A stretch of DNA of 11,895 nucleotides from an uncultured Collinsella sp. (lineage in GTDB: Bacteria > Actinomycetota > Coriobacteriia > Coriobacteriales > Coriobacteriaceae), in NCBI GenBank assembly GCA_958346165.1, contig CATVQO010000036.1, forward strand, positions 1 through 11,895, given 5' to 3'. Every line of letters starts with the position of its first letter. The first letter of the stretch is position 1. The position numbers and the translations under genes were made by a program. Below the pieces are notes generated by a model. That model was given only the letters and a program-made list of their open reading frames with translations, had not been told where the DNA came from and ran no database searches. Of this stretch, positions 5,879-11,895 are shown one piece after another.

Positions 5879-6982
5879 CTAGCTGCGTTTTCGGACCAGG
5901 GCGATATAGAAGCCCTCAAAGTCGCGACTGGGCGGAATGGTCAGCGTGCCGGGCATGCCGTTGGCAATGGCCGAGACGTGGCCTTCGGCAATGGCTTCGG
6001 TAAGGGCGTTGCACTCGATATGCGGATCCTCGCCGGCACCCTGGGCGCGACGCGCTTCGCTTTCGCTTGGCGTGCCGTCGAGGGGGATGAGCTCGCAGTC
6101 CATGTGCTTGTCGAGGGCCTCTTGCAGGGCATCCTCGTTTTCCTGCGGCAAGATCGAACAGGTCGAATAGACGAGCGTGCCGCCCGGTTTGAGGGCCCCC
6201 ATGGCGCGGTCCAGAAGCGCGCGCTGCGAGCGGGCGCACTTAACGAGCAACTGTTCGGTGAGGCCGCGCAGGCTCTTTTCGTTGCCGCTGATGACGGTGC
6301 CCGTGCCGGTGCAGGGGGCGTCGAGCAGGATACGGTCAAAGCGGAAGAACTCGTCGAGCTCGCGTGCGTCAATGCGCATGACGGGCACGTTTTTGGCGCC
6401 CTGGCGGCCCAAGTTTGCCTCGAGCTTTTCGGCGCGGGGAATGCTCATCTCACAGGCGGTGAGGTGCGCCTGTCCCTGGGTGAGGGCGGCGATCTGCGTC
6501 GTCTTGCCGCCGGGGGCCGCGCACATGTCCAGGATGTCCTCGCCGGCACGTGCGCCCAGCACCAAAGGCGGCATCATGGACGACAAGCTCTGCAGATAGA
6601 TTTTGCCGTCACGGTAGATGTCGAGATCCCACAGATCGGAAACCTGGGCCTCGGGCAAGATGAACGCGTCCGGGTACCACGCGACGGAGCGGTGGGCGAT
6701 CCCGGCGGCGTCGAGTGCCGCGGCAATGTCCTCGGCGGTCGCCTTGAGCGTGTTGGCGCGCAGCGTGACCGGGCGCGCGGCTGCGGCGCCAAAGCCCTCG
6801 ATCATGAGCTCGGCATCGGCAGGCGTATAGGCACCGGCAACCGTGTCGACCATAAAGCGCGGCAGGTCGGCGGCGCAGGGAAGGGCGGCAAGCCGGTCGG
6901 AAAGCTCGGTAGCGGCAAACTGCCTAAGCTTGAGCTCGGGCTTAACCTGCTTTTTCTGCTTACGACGACGCGGCTTGGACAT
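5879..6982 (-). CDS. RsmB/NOP-family RNA (cytosine-5) methyltransferase
   Basis: This cytosolic enzyme uses S-adenosylmethionine to methylate a cytosine at C5, most likely in rRNA (RsmB/RsmF group) or in tRNA. The 367-aa protein shows a lysine/arginine-rich N-terminus (1-20), an RNA-binding N1-type region (about 45-140, including VTLRANTLK), the SAM loop DMCAAPGGKT at 152-161, motif IV DAPCTGTGT at 221-229 and motif VI YSTCSILPQENE at 272-283 with the expected nucleophile C275. It ends in the family's FEGFYIAL (355-362). It lacks the extra C-terminal domain of longer RsmF-type enzymes. The ATG at 6982 has GGAAGG 8 bases upstream. It begins 59 bases after the metG-like gene on the same strand and is probably co-transcribed. 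The family is certain; the exact target base cannot be read from sequence. Confidence 0.92.
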   Translation of the reverse strand: MSKPRRRKQKKQVKPELKLRQFAATELSDRLAALPCAADLPRFMVDTVAGAYTPADAELMIEGFGAAAARPVTLRANTLKATAEDIAAALDAAGIAHRSVAWYPDAFILPEAQVSDLWDLDIYRDGKIYLQSLSSMMPPLVLGARAGEDILDMCAAPGGKTTQIAALTQGQAHLTACEMSIPRAEKLEANLGRQGAKNVPVMRIDARELDEFFRFDRILLDAPCTGTGTVISGNEKSLRGLTEQLLVKCARSQRALLDRAMGALKPGGTLVYSTCSILPQENEDALQEALDKHMDCELIPLDGTPSESEARRAQGAGEDPHIECNALTEAIAEGHVSAIANGMPGTLTIPPSRDFEGFYIALVRKRS

Positions 6983-7020
6983 CCGTCTTTCCTTCCCGTC
7001 CCAAATTGACTACTTTCCGG

Positions 7021-7040
7021 GCACGCTGCTGCCGGCGTGC
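7021..7040 (-). other. Hairpin between the metG-like and methyltransferase genes
   Basis: GCACGC (7021-7026) and GCGTGC (7035-7040) form a perfect 6-bp stem with an 8-nt loop, directly after the stop of the metG-like gene. No T-tract follows on the minus strand, so at most partial termination or mRNA-end stabilisation is expected. Confidence 0.35.
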
Positions 7041-7041
7041 T

Positions 7042-9192
7042 TTAGTACTGGCTCTCGTGCTTGCTAAAGAAGTCGAAGCGCGGGGGCAGCGGCTTCACGC
7101 GGTGCTCGCCGGGCTTCTCGCCCAGGCTCTCCATAAACTCGTCCGTAGAGGCAAAGATGTTGTCCCAGCTAAAGAAGGCGACCGGATCGACGTCGAAGTA
7201 CTCGCAGATGAGCTCGCAGCCGGCCGGGACGATGCCGTGCATGAGCACGGTCGCCACGCGCAGCTCGGTAAAGGCGTCGACCAGGGCCTGCTTCATGGCG
7301 GCGTTGGCTGGTTCGCCCTCGAGCTTGTTGGCGGCCTTGGAGGCGTCGCTCCAGCGCTTGTTGGCGGCGCGCAGGTAGTCGTCGCACACGGCGAGCGCAC
7401 GGTGCGTCTCGAACTTGTACATGGCCTGCTCAAAGGCAAGGGCGGCCTGCTCGGCAGCCTCGACCACGGCGGCAGAGGCGGCACCGGCGGGGATGCAACC
7501 GTTGCGGTACGGGCTCTCGTCGCCCTCCTTGACGGCGACGCCGTAGAAGCAGCTGCGGGCCAGGCGGTTGAACACGCCGGTCAAAAGAGCGCTCTCCTTA
7601 AGGGCAGGATCGATGACGCGCTTGTCGTCGCAGGCGCGCACCTCGTTGCCGTCCTTGTCCTTGCCGGTCACGCGCGTGTCATATGCCTTGGGGCTAAAGC
7701 TCACCGGCTTCTCGGACAGACCGAGCGACAGCCAATGCGCGCGCATCTGCTCGCAGGTGTAGTGGTTGAGCAAGTCGTCTGCCGGCGGGGGAGGCGTCTG
7801 CGAGGACGAGCTGGCCTTTTTGCCCATGTAGAGCAGGTGGTAACAGGCGCTGACGGTGCTCTGCGTGAGGTTCCAACCCAGGGCCTCCCACATGGCGGTT
7901 TGCGCGATGCAGTAGAAGTAGATGTTGTCCTGGCCGATGAACTGGTAGATCTGCGCGTCGTCCGAGCACCACCAGTCGCGCCAGTCGAGTGAGCTGTGCT
8001 GATAGGTGGGCGCGGGGACCTGCGTGGAATCGGCGGAGGGCTCGCCCATGAGGGCGGCATCCTGGGCGGCGACACCCTCAGTTACGCCGGCGGCCTTGGC
8101 ATCGCGTGCGAGCACGGTGCGCGTATAGCTGATGGGCGCCCACAGGCTCTCGGGCCAGCACCAGCAGGTGACGTCGTTCACGCCGTCGACCTCGGGCACC
8201 GGAACGCCCCAGTCGATGTTGCCGGTGATGCGGAAGGGCACGAGCGCCTTGCCGCTACGGAAGCGCACACCGCCGTTGGCGAGCACCGCGTGGGCGTCGT
8301 CGCGCTCCTTCCAGCTGGGGAAGGTGACGGTAAAGCTGCTCTTGTTGCCCTCGGGCTCCAGCACGGTGTGCTCGGGGAGCTGGTCCTCGACGGCGTCGAA
8401 GGCCTCGCGGAACTTGTTCTGGATGTAGAGCTGTGCCGGCAGCAGCCACTCTTCCATGGTCCTGGAGACCACGGAGCGAACCTGCGGGTTCTGGGCGAGC
8501 TTGGCGGTGTAGGTCTTCATAAAGTCGAGGTAGGCCGGCAGGTCGAAGTAGAGGTTGTCGACCGGGCGCAGCTCGGGCACCTCGCCGGTGAGCTGGCTCT
8601 TGGGAGCGATGAGCTCCTCGGGCTCAAACTGGTGACCCAGGTCGCACTCGTCGGCGTAGGCTTTCTCGGACTTGCAGCCCTGAATGGGGCAGCGGCCGAT
8701 CACCTGACGGCCGTTGAGGAACGTGCCGGCCTTGGCGTCGTAGAACTGCAGCGTGGAGCGCTTGGAGATGGTGCCCTGCTCGTGCAGGCGCTCGATAATC
8801 TCGGCGGTAACCTCGTTGTGAATCTGCGCAGCCGGCTCAAGGCCCGAGCCGCCGTAGATATCGCAGCTGATGTTGTAGTTGTTGAGGGTCGCGGCCTGGC
8901 GGGAGTGATTGGACTCGACGTACTCGCCGATGGACTTGTCGTAGCCTTCGTTCTCCTTGAGCTTGCGGTAGCTCTCCATGATGGGCGAGCCATAGCAGTC
9001 GGTGCCCGAGGTGAAGATGACGTTCTCGCGGCCCAGACGGTCGCGCAGGAAGCGGGCGAAGAAGTCGGCCGGGACAAAGACGCCACCAACGTGGCCAAAG
9101 TGAAGGCCCTTGTTGCCGTAGGGCTCGCCGGCGGTAACGATGGCGCGGCGAGGCCAGCTGGGACGGTCGTTCATGGAGTATTTGGATGCCAT
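7042..9192 (-). CDS. metG: Methionyl-tRNA synthetase-like class I tRNA ligase
   Basis: This cytosolic enzyme is predicted to charge tRNA(Met) with methionine. The 716-aa protein shows the class I signature HFGH at 31-34 in a MetRS-like N-terminus (RRAIVTAGEPYGNKGLHFGH), TSGTDCYGSPIM at 61-72, a zinc-knuckle-like set C168, C173, C183 and H187 followed by EPEELIAPKSQLTG, the DWGVPVP stretch at 327-333 and IYQFIGQDNIYFY at 415-427. The KMSKS loop is altered: MGKKASSSS at 456-464, without the second lysine. Relative to usual MetRS there are insertions at about 270-318 and 385-412, and a four-proline run at 467-470. The anticodon-binding helical region follows (about 525-665). The start at 9192 has AAGGAG 4 bases upstream; the open frame to 9285 is not family-like. 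It may be the sole MetRS or a divergent paralogue. Confidence 0.85.
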   Translation of the reverse strand: MASKYSMNDRPSWPRRAIVTAGEPYGNKGLHFGHVGGVFVPADFFARFLRDRLGRENVIFTSGTDCYGSPIMESYRKLKENEGYDKSIGEYVESNHSRQAATLNNYNISCDIYGGSGLEPAAQIHNEVTAEIIERLHEQGTISKRSTLQFYDAKAGTFLNGRQVIGRCPIQGCKSEKAYADECDLGHQFEPEELIAPKSQLTGEVPELRPVDNLYFDLPAYLDFMKTYTAKLAQNPQVRSVVSRTMEEWLLPAQLYIQNKFREAFDAVEDQLPEHTVLEPEGNKSSFTVTFPSWKERDDAHAVLANGGVRFRSGKALVPFRITGNIDWGVPVPEVDGVNDVTCWCWPESLWAPISYTRTVLARDAKAAGVTEGVAAQDAALMGEPSADSTQVPAPTYQHSSLDWRDWWCSDDAQIYQFIGQDNIYFYCIAQTAMWEALGWNLTQSTVSACYHLLYMGKKASSSSQTPPPPADDLLNHYTCEQMRAHWLSLGLSEKPVSFSPKAYDTRVTGKDKDGNEVRACDDKRVIDPALKESALLTGVFNRLARSCFYGVAVKEGDESPYRNGCIPAGAASAAVVEAAEQAALAFEQAMYKFETHRALAVCDDYLRAANKRWSDASKAANKLEGEPANAAMKQALVDAFTELRVATVLMHGIVPAGCELICEYFDVDPVAFFSWDNIFASTDEFMESLGEKPGEHRVKPLPPRFDFFSKHESQY

Positions 9193-9196
9193 GGGA

Positions 9197-9202
9197 CTCC
9201 TT
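9197..9202 (-). promoter_or_regulatory. Ribosome binding site fixing the metG-like start
   Basis: AAGGAG on the minus strand lies 4 bases before the ATG at 9192. The next in-frame ATG (9174) has no such site, and upstream codons to 9285 do not resemble MetRS. Confidence 0.7.
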
Positions 9203-9273
9203 CGCATATGGTGAGGGCGCGGCCGGGCGCAAGGCCTGACGACGCGGTGGTCAATTCGTGCATATCGTTCGAC

Positions 9274-9282
9274 ATTATCGCA
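9274..9282 (-). promoter_or_regulatory. Extended -10 promoter of the metG-like gene
   Basis: The minus strand reads TGC-GATAAT, an extended -10 element with 5 of 6 consensus bases. Transcription would start near 9267, giving a leader of about 75 bases before the ATG at 9192. No good -35 box is present, as is common with extended -10 promoters. Confidence 0.5.
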
Positions 9283-9310
9283 CATGCGGACGGGTACGTG
9301 GCAGGGGCGC

Positions 9311-9316
9311 TATCCT
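9311..9316 (+). promoter_or_regulatory. -10 element placing the start of transcription at the DUF3267 gene's ATG
   Basis: TATCCT ends 8 bases before the ATG at 9325, the normal distance from a -10 box to a transcription start. No Shine-Dalgarno sequence lies in that interval. The mRNA may therefore be leaderless. No clear -35 box is seen. Confidence 0.45.
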
Positions 9317-9324
9317 AAGATGCT

Positions 9325-9894
9325 ATGAATGAGATTTCCAACATACATGCGTTTGAGGACGAGGAATTTCTGCACGCCTGCTTTGTGTGGGGGATGGCCG
9401 TGCTTGTGGTGTTTGCCGTGTGCCTGGTGCCGGTGTTTATGCTGCTGGGCGGGCCCGCAGACTTGGATGTGGCGGACGCGGGCGGCTGGACGGCGGTTTT
9501 GGGCTGGATAGTCGGCTTGGCTGCGGTTTCGGCGGCGTCATTTGCCGTGCACGAGCTGGTGCACGGTGTGTTATTTAAGCTTCTGGCGCCTGCGGGCGCG
9601 AAGGTGACCTTTGGGGCGAATCGCGAGACGGCGATGATCTATGCCTGCGCCGAGGGCGTGGTCTATTCGCGCCGGCGGTACGTGGCAGTTTGCCTGGCGC
9701 CGACGGTTGTTGTGACGGCGGCGTTTGCCCTGGGGTTTGCGTTTTCGGGCTATCCGCTGATGTGCTACCTGGCGGCCGGCTTGCATTTGTCGGGCTGTGT
9801 GGGCGACTGGTATTACGTGCGGACCATCCTGCGCGACCGCCGCATTGTCGCCTGCGAGGACACGTCCTTTGGCGTCCGCTTTTTCGCAAGGTAG
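9325..9894 (+). CDS. DUF3267-type membrane protein with zincin motif
   Basis: This 189-aa membrane protein resembles the DUF3267 putative zincin peptidase family, which has no established substrate. It has hydrophobic segments at about residues 18-42, 55-75, 118-140 and 143-160. HELVH at 76-80 lies at the end of the second segment, supplying the expected zinc ligands H76 and H80 and catalytic E77. GD at 160-161 (in SGCVGDWYY) is a likely third ligand position, as in membrane-embedded metalloproteases. Residues 110-119 are basic, and the C-terminal 25 residues are soluble. There is no Shine-Dalgarno site, and a -10 box sits 8 bases upstream, so translation may be leaderless. It is divergent from the metG-like gene and 61 bases upstream of queH. 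The HExxH motif is seen directly; peptidase activity is inferred. Confidence 0.8.
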   Translation: MNEISNIHAFEDEEFLHACFVWGMAVLVVFAVCLVPVFMLLGGPADLDVADAGGWTAVLGWIVGLAAVSAASFAVHELVHGVLFKLLAPAGAKVTFGANRETAMIYACAEGVVYSRRRYVAVCLAPTVVVTAAFALGFAFSGYPLMCYLAAGLHLSGCVGDWYYVRTILRDRRIVACEDTSFGVRFFAR

Positions 9895-9903
9895 TCTTTT
9901 GGG

Positions 9904-9936
9904 ATGATTTTTCTGGGACGGGGATTAAAAAATCAT
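9904..9936 (+). repeat. AT-rich inverted repeat in front of queH
   Basis: ATGATTTTT (9904-9912) and AAAAATCAT (9928-9936) are perfect 9-bp inverted arms around a 15-base GC-rich centre containing GGGACGGGG. The element ends 4 bases before the queH ribosome site. It could be an mRNA hairpin near the translation start, a 3' end structure of the upstream gene, or a copy of a dispersed palindromic repeat. Related TTTGGGACG strings occur before queA (10536-10544) and, on the minus strand, before the RNA methyltransferase gene. Confidence 0.55.
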
Positions 9937-9940
9937 TGTG

Positions 9941-9949
9941 GGAGAGGAG
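9941..9949 (+). promoter_or_regulatory. Ribosome binding site fixing the queH start
   Basis: GGAGAGGAG sits 6 bases before the ATG at 9956. A GTG at 9938 and an ATG at 9950 are in frame, but the first overlaps the upstream repeat and the second directly abuts the site, so 9956 is preferred. It also yields the family-typical N-terminus. Confidence 0.8.
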
Positions 9950-9955
9950 ATGTCC

Positions 9956-10531
9956 ATGAAGCCGTTGCTGCTGCATGCTTGCTGCGCGCCGTGCTCGCTG
10001 GAGCCGGTTCGCCTGCTGCGCGAGGAAGGGTTTGAGCCCACGATCTGCTGGACAAACCCCAATATTCAGCCGCACGATGAATGGCAGCGGCGTTTGGACG
10101 AGCTGCGCCGGTGGTGTGCCGATGGCGACATCGAGCTCATCGAGGCAGGGGAGGACCGCGATCGCTGGGAGACCGGCGTGGCGCCGCTGGGTGCCGATCG
10201 GCCTCGTCGCTGTCGCGCGTGCTATGCCCTGCGCTTGGCCGAGGCGTGCCGCGTGGCCCAGGAGCGCGGGTTTGAGTTTGTGGGCACGACGCTCGCCGTC
10301 TCGCCGTATCAGTTGTTCGAAACCTGCAATGACGTGCTTGAGCGCTTGGCGGCGGCACATGGGCTCACCCCGGTCATTCGCGATTTTCGCCCGTATTACC
10401 CCGAGGCCACGCGTCGTTCGCGCGAGCTTGGCATGTATCGACAGAATTACTGCGGCTGCCGGTTCTCGGCCGTCGAGGCGGCCATGGATCGAGCCCGCAT
10501 CCGCGACGAGCGCAAAGCCGCCAAAAAGTAG
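9956..10531 (+). CDS. queH: Epoxyqueuosine reductase QueH
   Basis: QueH reduces epoxyqueuosine to queuosine at the wobble position of GUN-anticodon tRNAs, the last step of queuosine synthesis. It replaces the cobalamin-dependent QueG in many anaerobes and thermophiles. The 191-aa protein (former DUF208) carries the diagnostic cysteine sets: HACCAPC at 7-13, RCRACY at 85-90 (C86, C89) and YCGC at 165-168. It also has TLAVSPYQ at 112-119 and the YYPE stretch at 147-150. Iron-sulfur and metal binding by these residues is known for the family. Length is normal. The start at 9956 gives MKPLLLHACCAPC, typical of the family. It lies 61 bases after the DUF3267 gene and 64 bases before queA, which catalyses the preceding step, so function and context agree. 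Confidence 0.96.
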   Translation: MKPLLLHACCAPCSLEPVRLLREEGFEPTICWTNPNIQPHDEWQRRLDELRRWCADGDIELIEAGEDRDRWETGVAPLGADRPRRCRACYALRLAEACRVAQERGFEFVGTTLAVSPYQLFETCNDVLERLAAAHGLTPVIRDFRPYYPEATRRSRELGMYRQNYCGCRFSAVEAAMDRARIRDERKAAKK

Positions 10532-10559
10532 TTCATTTGGGACGTCAGCCTGCTAGGAT
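10532..10559 (+). promoter_or_regulatory. Candidate queA promoter
   Basis: TTCATT (10532-10537) and the extended -10 TGC-TAGGAT (10551-10559) are separated by 16 bases. Transcription would start near 10566, with a 30-base leader containing AAGGAG. It begins immediately after the queH stop, so queA may be transcribed both from here and by read-through from queH. Confidence 0.45.
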
Positions 10560-10581
10560 GTAGAGCGGACTTTAGCTATAT

Positions 10582-10587
10582 AAGGAG
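10582..10587 (+). promoter_or_regulatory. Ribosome binding site fixing the queA GTG start
   Basis: AAGGAG is 8 bases from the GTG at 10596 and 14 bases from the next in-frame ATG at 10602. Spacing therefore favours the GTG, although the difference is only two residues. Confidence 0.65.
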
Positions 10588-10595
10588 AATCCGAC

Positions 10596-11813
10596 GTGTC
10601 TATGCGTACCGATGATTTTGACTACAACCTTCCTGAGGAACTGATCGCCCAGGCGCCTGCCGAGCCGCGTGACTCCTGCCGTCTGCTGGTGGTGGATCGC
10701 AAGGGCTCCCAGGCGGGAACGCCGCTGGAGCACGGCGGTACCGTTGAGCACCGTATCTTCCGCGATATCATCGACTATATCGAGCCGGGCGATGTGCTCG
10801 TCATCAACAAGACGCGCGTGATGCCGGCCCGCCTGATCGGTCGCAAAGCCGGCTCGGGTGGCGTGGTCGAGACGCTGCTGCTCAAGCGCCGCGAGGACGT
10901 GGATCCGCTGGGCCATGTTTGGGAGTGCCTGGTCAAGCCGGGTAAGCGTCTGAAGCCCGGTGCTCAGATTGAGTATCGCGCCGGTGGCGCCCATGCGCCC
11001 GAGGGCGCGCCCGTGGTGCTGACGGCCGAGGTCATCGACTTTGTCACCGATAGCCGCGGTGGCCGTCTGGTGCGCTTTGAGCCGGCCGGTTGCAATGCCG
11101 CCGGCGAGCCGCGCACGCTCGACGAGGCCATCCATGCTGCCGGCCACGTGCCGCTGCCGCCCTACATTACCGATTACGAGGGCGATCCCGAGAAGTACCA
11201 GACCGTCTACGCCATGAAGGAAGAGCACTCAGCTGCCGCTCCCACGGCGGGTCTGCACTTTACCCCCGAGCTTATGGCCGCTATCGAGGCCAAGGGTGCG
11301 AAGTTTGCCGCCGTCGAGCTCGAGGTGGGCATCGATACCTTCCGTCTGGTGGAGGAGGACGATCCCACGCAGCATGTGATGCACACCGAGCGCTACCACG
11401 TGTCGCAGGAAGTTGTCGACGCCGTGCATAAGGCGAAGGCCGAGGGACATCGCGTGATCGCCGTCGGCACCACCGCGGTGCGCTCGCTCGAGAGCGCGTT
11501 TGACGCAGACGCGCCGGTGTCCGATCCGGCCGTGACGGCGCGCTATTTTGAAGGCCGCGAGGATGGCGCCGACACGCTCGGCCGCGGTGACATCGTGGTA
11601 CGCGAGAACGCGACAACGCAGCTCTACCTCATGCCTGGCTCGACCTATCACGTGGTCGACGCACTGATCACCAACTTCCACGTGCCGCGTTCCACGCTCA
11701 TGATGCTCGTGAGCGCGCTTGCCTCCCGCGACCAGATCATGGATGCCTACGCCGCCGCTATCGAAGAACGTTATCGCTTCTTCAGCTTTGGCGATGCCAT
11801 GCTCATTTGTTAG
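10596..11813 (+). CDS. queA: S-adenosylmethionine:tRNA ribosyltransferase-isomerase QueA
   Basis: QueA transfers and isomerises the ribosyl group of S-adenosylmethionine onto 7-aminomethyl-7-deazaguanine in tRNA, making epoxyqueuosine, the substrate of QueH encoded just upstream. Conserved blocks are DDFDYNLPEELIAQAP (6-21), NKTRVMPARLIGRKA (71-85), HVPLPPYI (184-191), PTAGLHFT (216-223), GTTAVRSLE (291-299), TNFHVPRSTLMMLVSA (359-374) and the RFFSFGDAM end (394-402). At 405 aa it is longer than the usual ~340-356. Extra residues lie at about 36-50, 128-170 and 303-335, probably surface loops. It begins at GTG with AAGGAG 8 bases upstream. No tgt gene is in view, though it often adjoins queA. 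The identification is secure. Confidence 0.97.
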   Translation: MSMRTDDFDYNLPEELIAQAPAEPRDSCRLLVVDRKGSQAGTPLEHGGTVEHRIFRDIIDYIEPGDVLVINKTRVMPARLIGRKAGSGGVVETLLLKRREDVDPLGHVWECLVKPGKRLKPGAQIEYRAGGAHAPEGAPVVLTAEVIDFVTDSRGGRLVRFEPAGCNAAGEPRTLDEAIHAAGHVPLPPYITDYEGDPEKYQTVYAMKEEHSAAAPTAGLHFTPELMAAIEAKGAKFAAVELEVGIDTFRLVEEDDPTQHVMHTERYHVSQEVVDAVHKAKAEGHRVIAVGTTAVRSLESAFDADAPVSDPAVTARYFEGREDGADTLGRGDIVVRENATTQLYLMPGSTYHVVDALITNFHVPRSTLMMLVSALASRDQIMDAYAAAIEERYRFFSFGDAMLIC

Positions 11814-11839
11814 TTACGCGGTTCTACGAACCGCGTAAC
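11813..11839 (+). terminator. Perfect hairpin after queA
   Basis: Arms 11813-11823 and 11829-11839 pair perfectly over 11 bp with a 5-nt loop, beginning at the last base of the queA stop codon. There is no T-tract on the plus strand. On the minus strand the stem is followed by only a short mixed sequence. It probably marks the queA 3' end, perhaps with Rho or with a convergent neighbour, but it is not a textbook intrinsic terminator. Confidence 0.5.
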
Positions 11840-11895
11840 GGCTCGACGCTGCGCGGGCCGCATTTGGACAATCTGACGTTCAACTTCAAGGGCGC
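11840..11895. other. Window edge, possible end of a neighbouring gene
   Basis: Two frames are open through these 56 bases. The minus-strand frame would end at a TAG (complement of 11824-11826) inside the queA hairpin loop, consistent with a convergent gene whose C-terminus reads ...SVEPLRGS. The plus-strand frame (GSTLRGPHLDNLTFNFKG) is also open but runs through the hairpin and has no good start. Both have G/C-rich third positions, so I cannot choose between them. Confidence 0.25.

Noticed and set aside
5978..7009. 343-codon plus-strand open frame opposite the RNA methyltransferase gene
   Set aside because: The opposite strand has all m5C methyltransferase motifs in order. This frame is a composition artefact.
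9193..9267. T-box riboswitch in the metG-like leader
   Set aside because: An ACCACCGCG string is faintly like the T-box antiterminator motif, but the predicted leader of ~75 bases is too short and has no specifier stem or terminator hairpin.
7006..9318. Long plus-strand open frames (328 and 440 codons) opposite the metG-like gene
   Set aside because: These are antisense shadows of a well-supported synthetase gene, with no ribosome site and repetitive Gly/Val/Ala/Asp composition.
9895..9955. preQ1 riboswitch in front of queH
   Set aside because: The region has an A-run and a stem, but the arms are the A/T runs themselves and the characteristic short GC stem, C-rich loop and pseudoknot-forming tail are not present. 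QueH also acts late in the pathway.
9575..10360. 261-codon minus-strand open frame across the DUF3267 gene and queH
   Set aside because: It spans two clear plus-strand genes and the gap between them, and its Arg/Ser/Pro-rich composition is typical of a shadow frame.

Overview
The window looks like chromosomal sequence from a GC-rich, anaerobic, gut-type actinobacterium. A member of the Coriobacteriia such as Collinsella is my best guess. This rests on strong G/C bias at third codon positions, on anaerobe-associated gene families (class III fructose-1,6-bisphosphatase and the oxygen-independent-type epoxyqueuosine reductase QueH), and on overall resemblance to remembered coriobacterial proteins. 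No rRNA, tRNA, insertion sequence, phage gene or CRISPR array was seen. Most of the content is housekeeping, and no multi-gene novel defence or biosynthetic system is evident.

Left block, minus strand (1-3082): fbp (class III FBPase, gluconeogenesis) is followed by two tandem GtrA-family membrane proteins that are paralogues of each other, and the block ends at a strong intrinsic terminator at the window's left edge. A 318-bp divergent intergenic region (3083-3400) separates fbp from a DegV/FakB-type fatty-acid-binding protein on the plus strand. That region holds an imperfect inverted repeat in the fbp leader and three copies of the octamer TTGGTAAA.

Middle block (4353-9192): the main gene of unknown function is a 363-aa TIM-barrel-like protein (minus strand) with its own terminator and a candidate promoter. 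Next to it is a divergent gene for a 56-aa single-pass membrane protein. It converges on an RsmB/NOP-type RNA m5C methyltransferase gene, which lies downstream of a divergent methionyl-tRNA synthetase-like gene, probably in the same transcript.

Right block, plus strand (9274-11895): a short divergent promoter region serves the metG-like gene and a DUF3267-type membrane zincin-like protein that may be translated from a leaderless mRNA. Two queuosine genes follow: queH (epoxyqueuosine reductase) and queA (tRNA ribosyltransferase-isomerase), which catalyse the last two steps of queuosine synthesis in the reverse order of their arrangement. A perfect 11-bp hairpin follows queA. The last ~56 bases probably belong to a neighbouring gene that cannot be assigned.

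Three translation-related genes (metG-like, RNA m5C methyltransferase, queH/queA) lie close together, but the sequence does not show that they are co-regulated. The items most worth a second look are the unknown TIM-barrel protein, the altered KMSKS loop of the MetRS-like enzyme, the repeated motifs between fbp and degV, and the AT-rich inverted repeat in front of queH.
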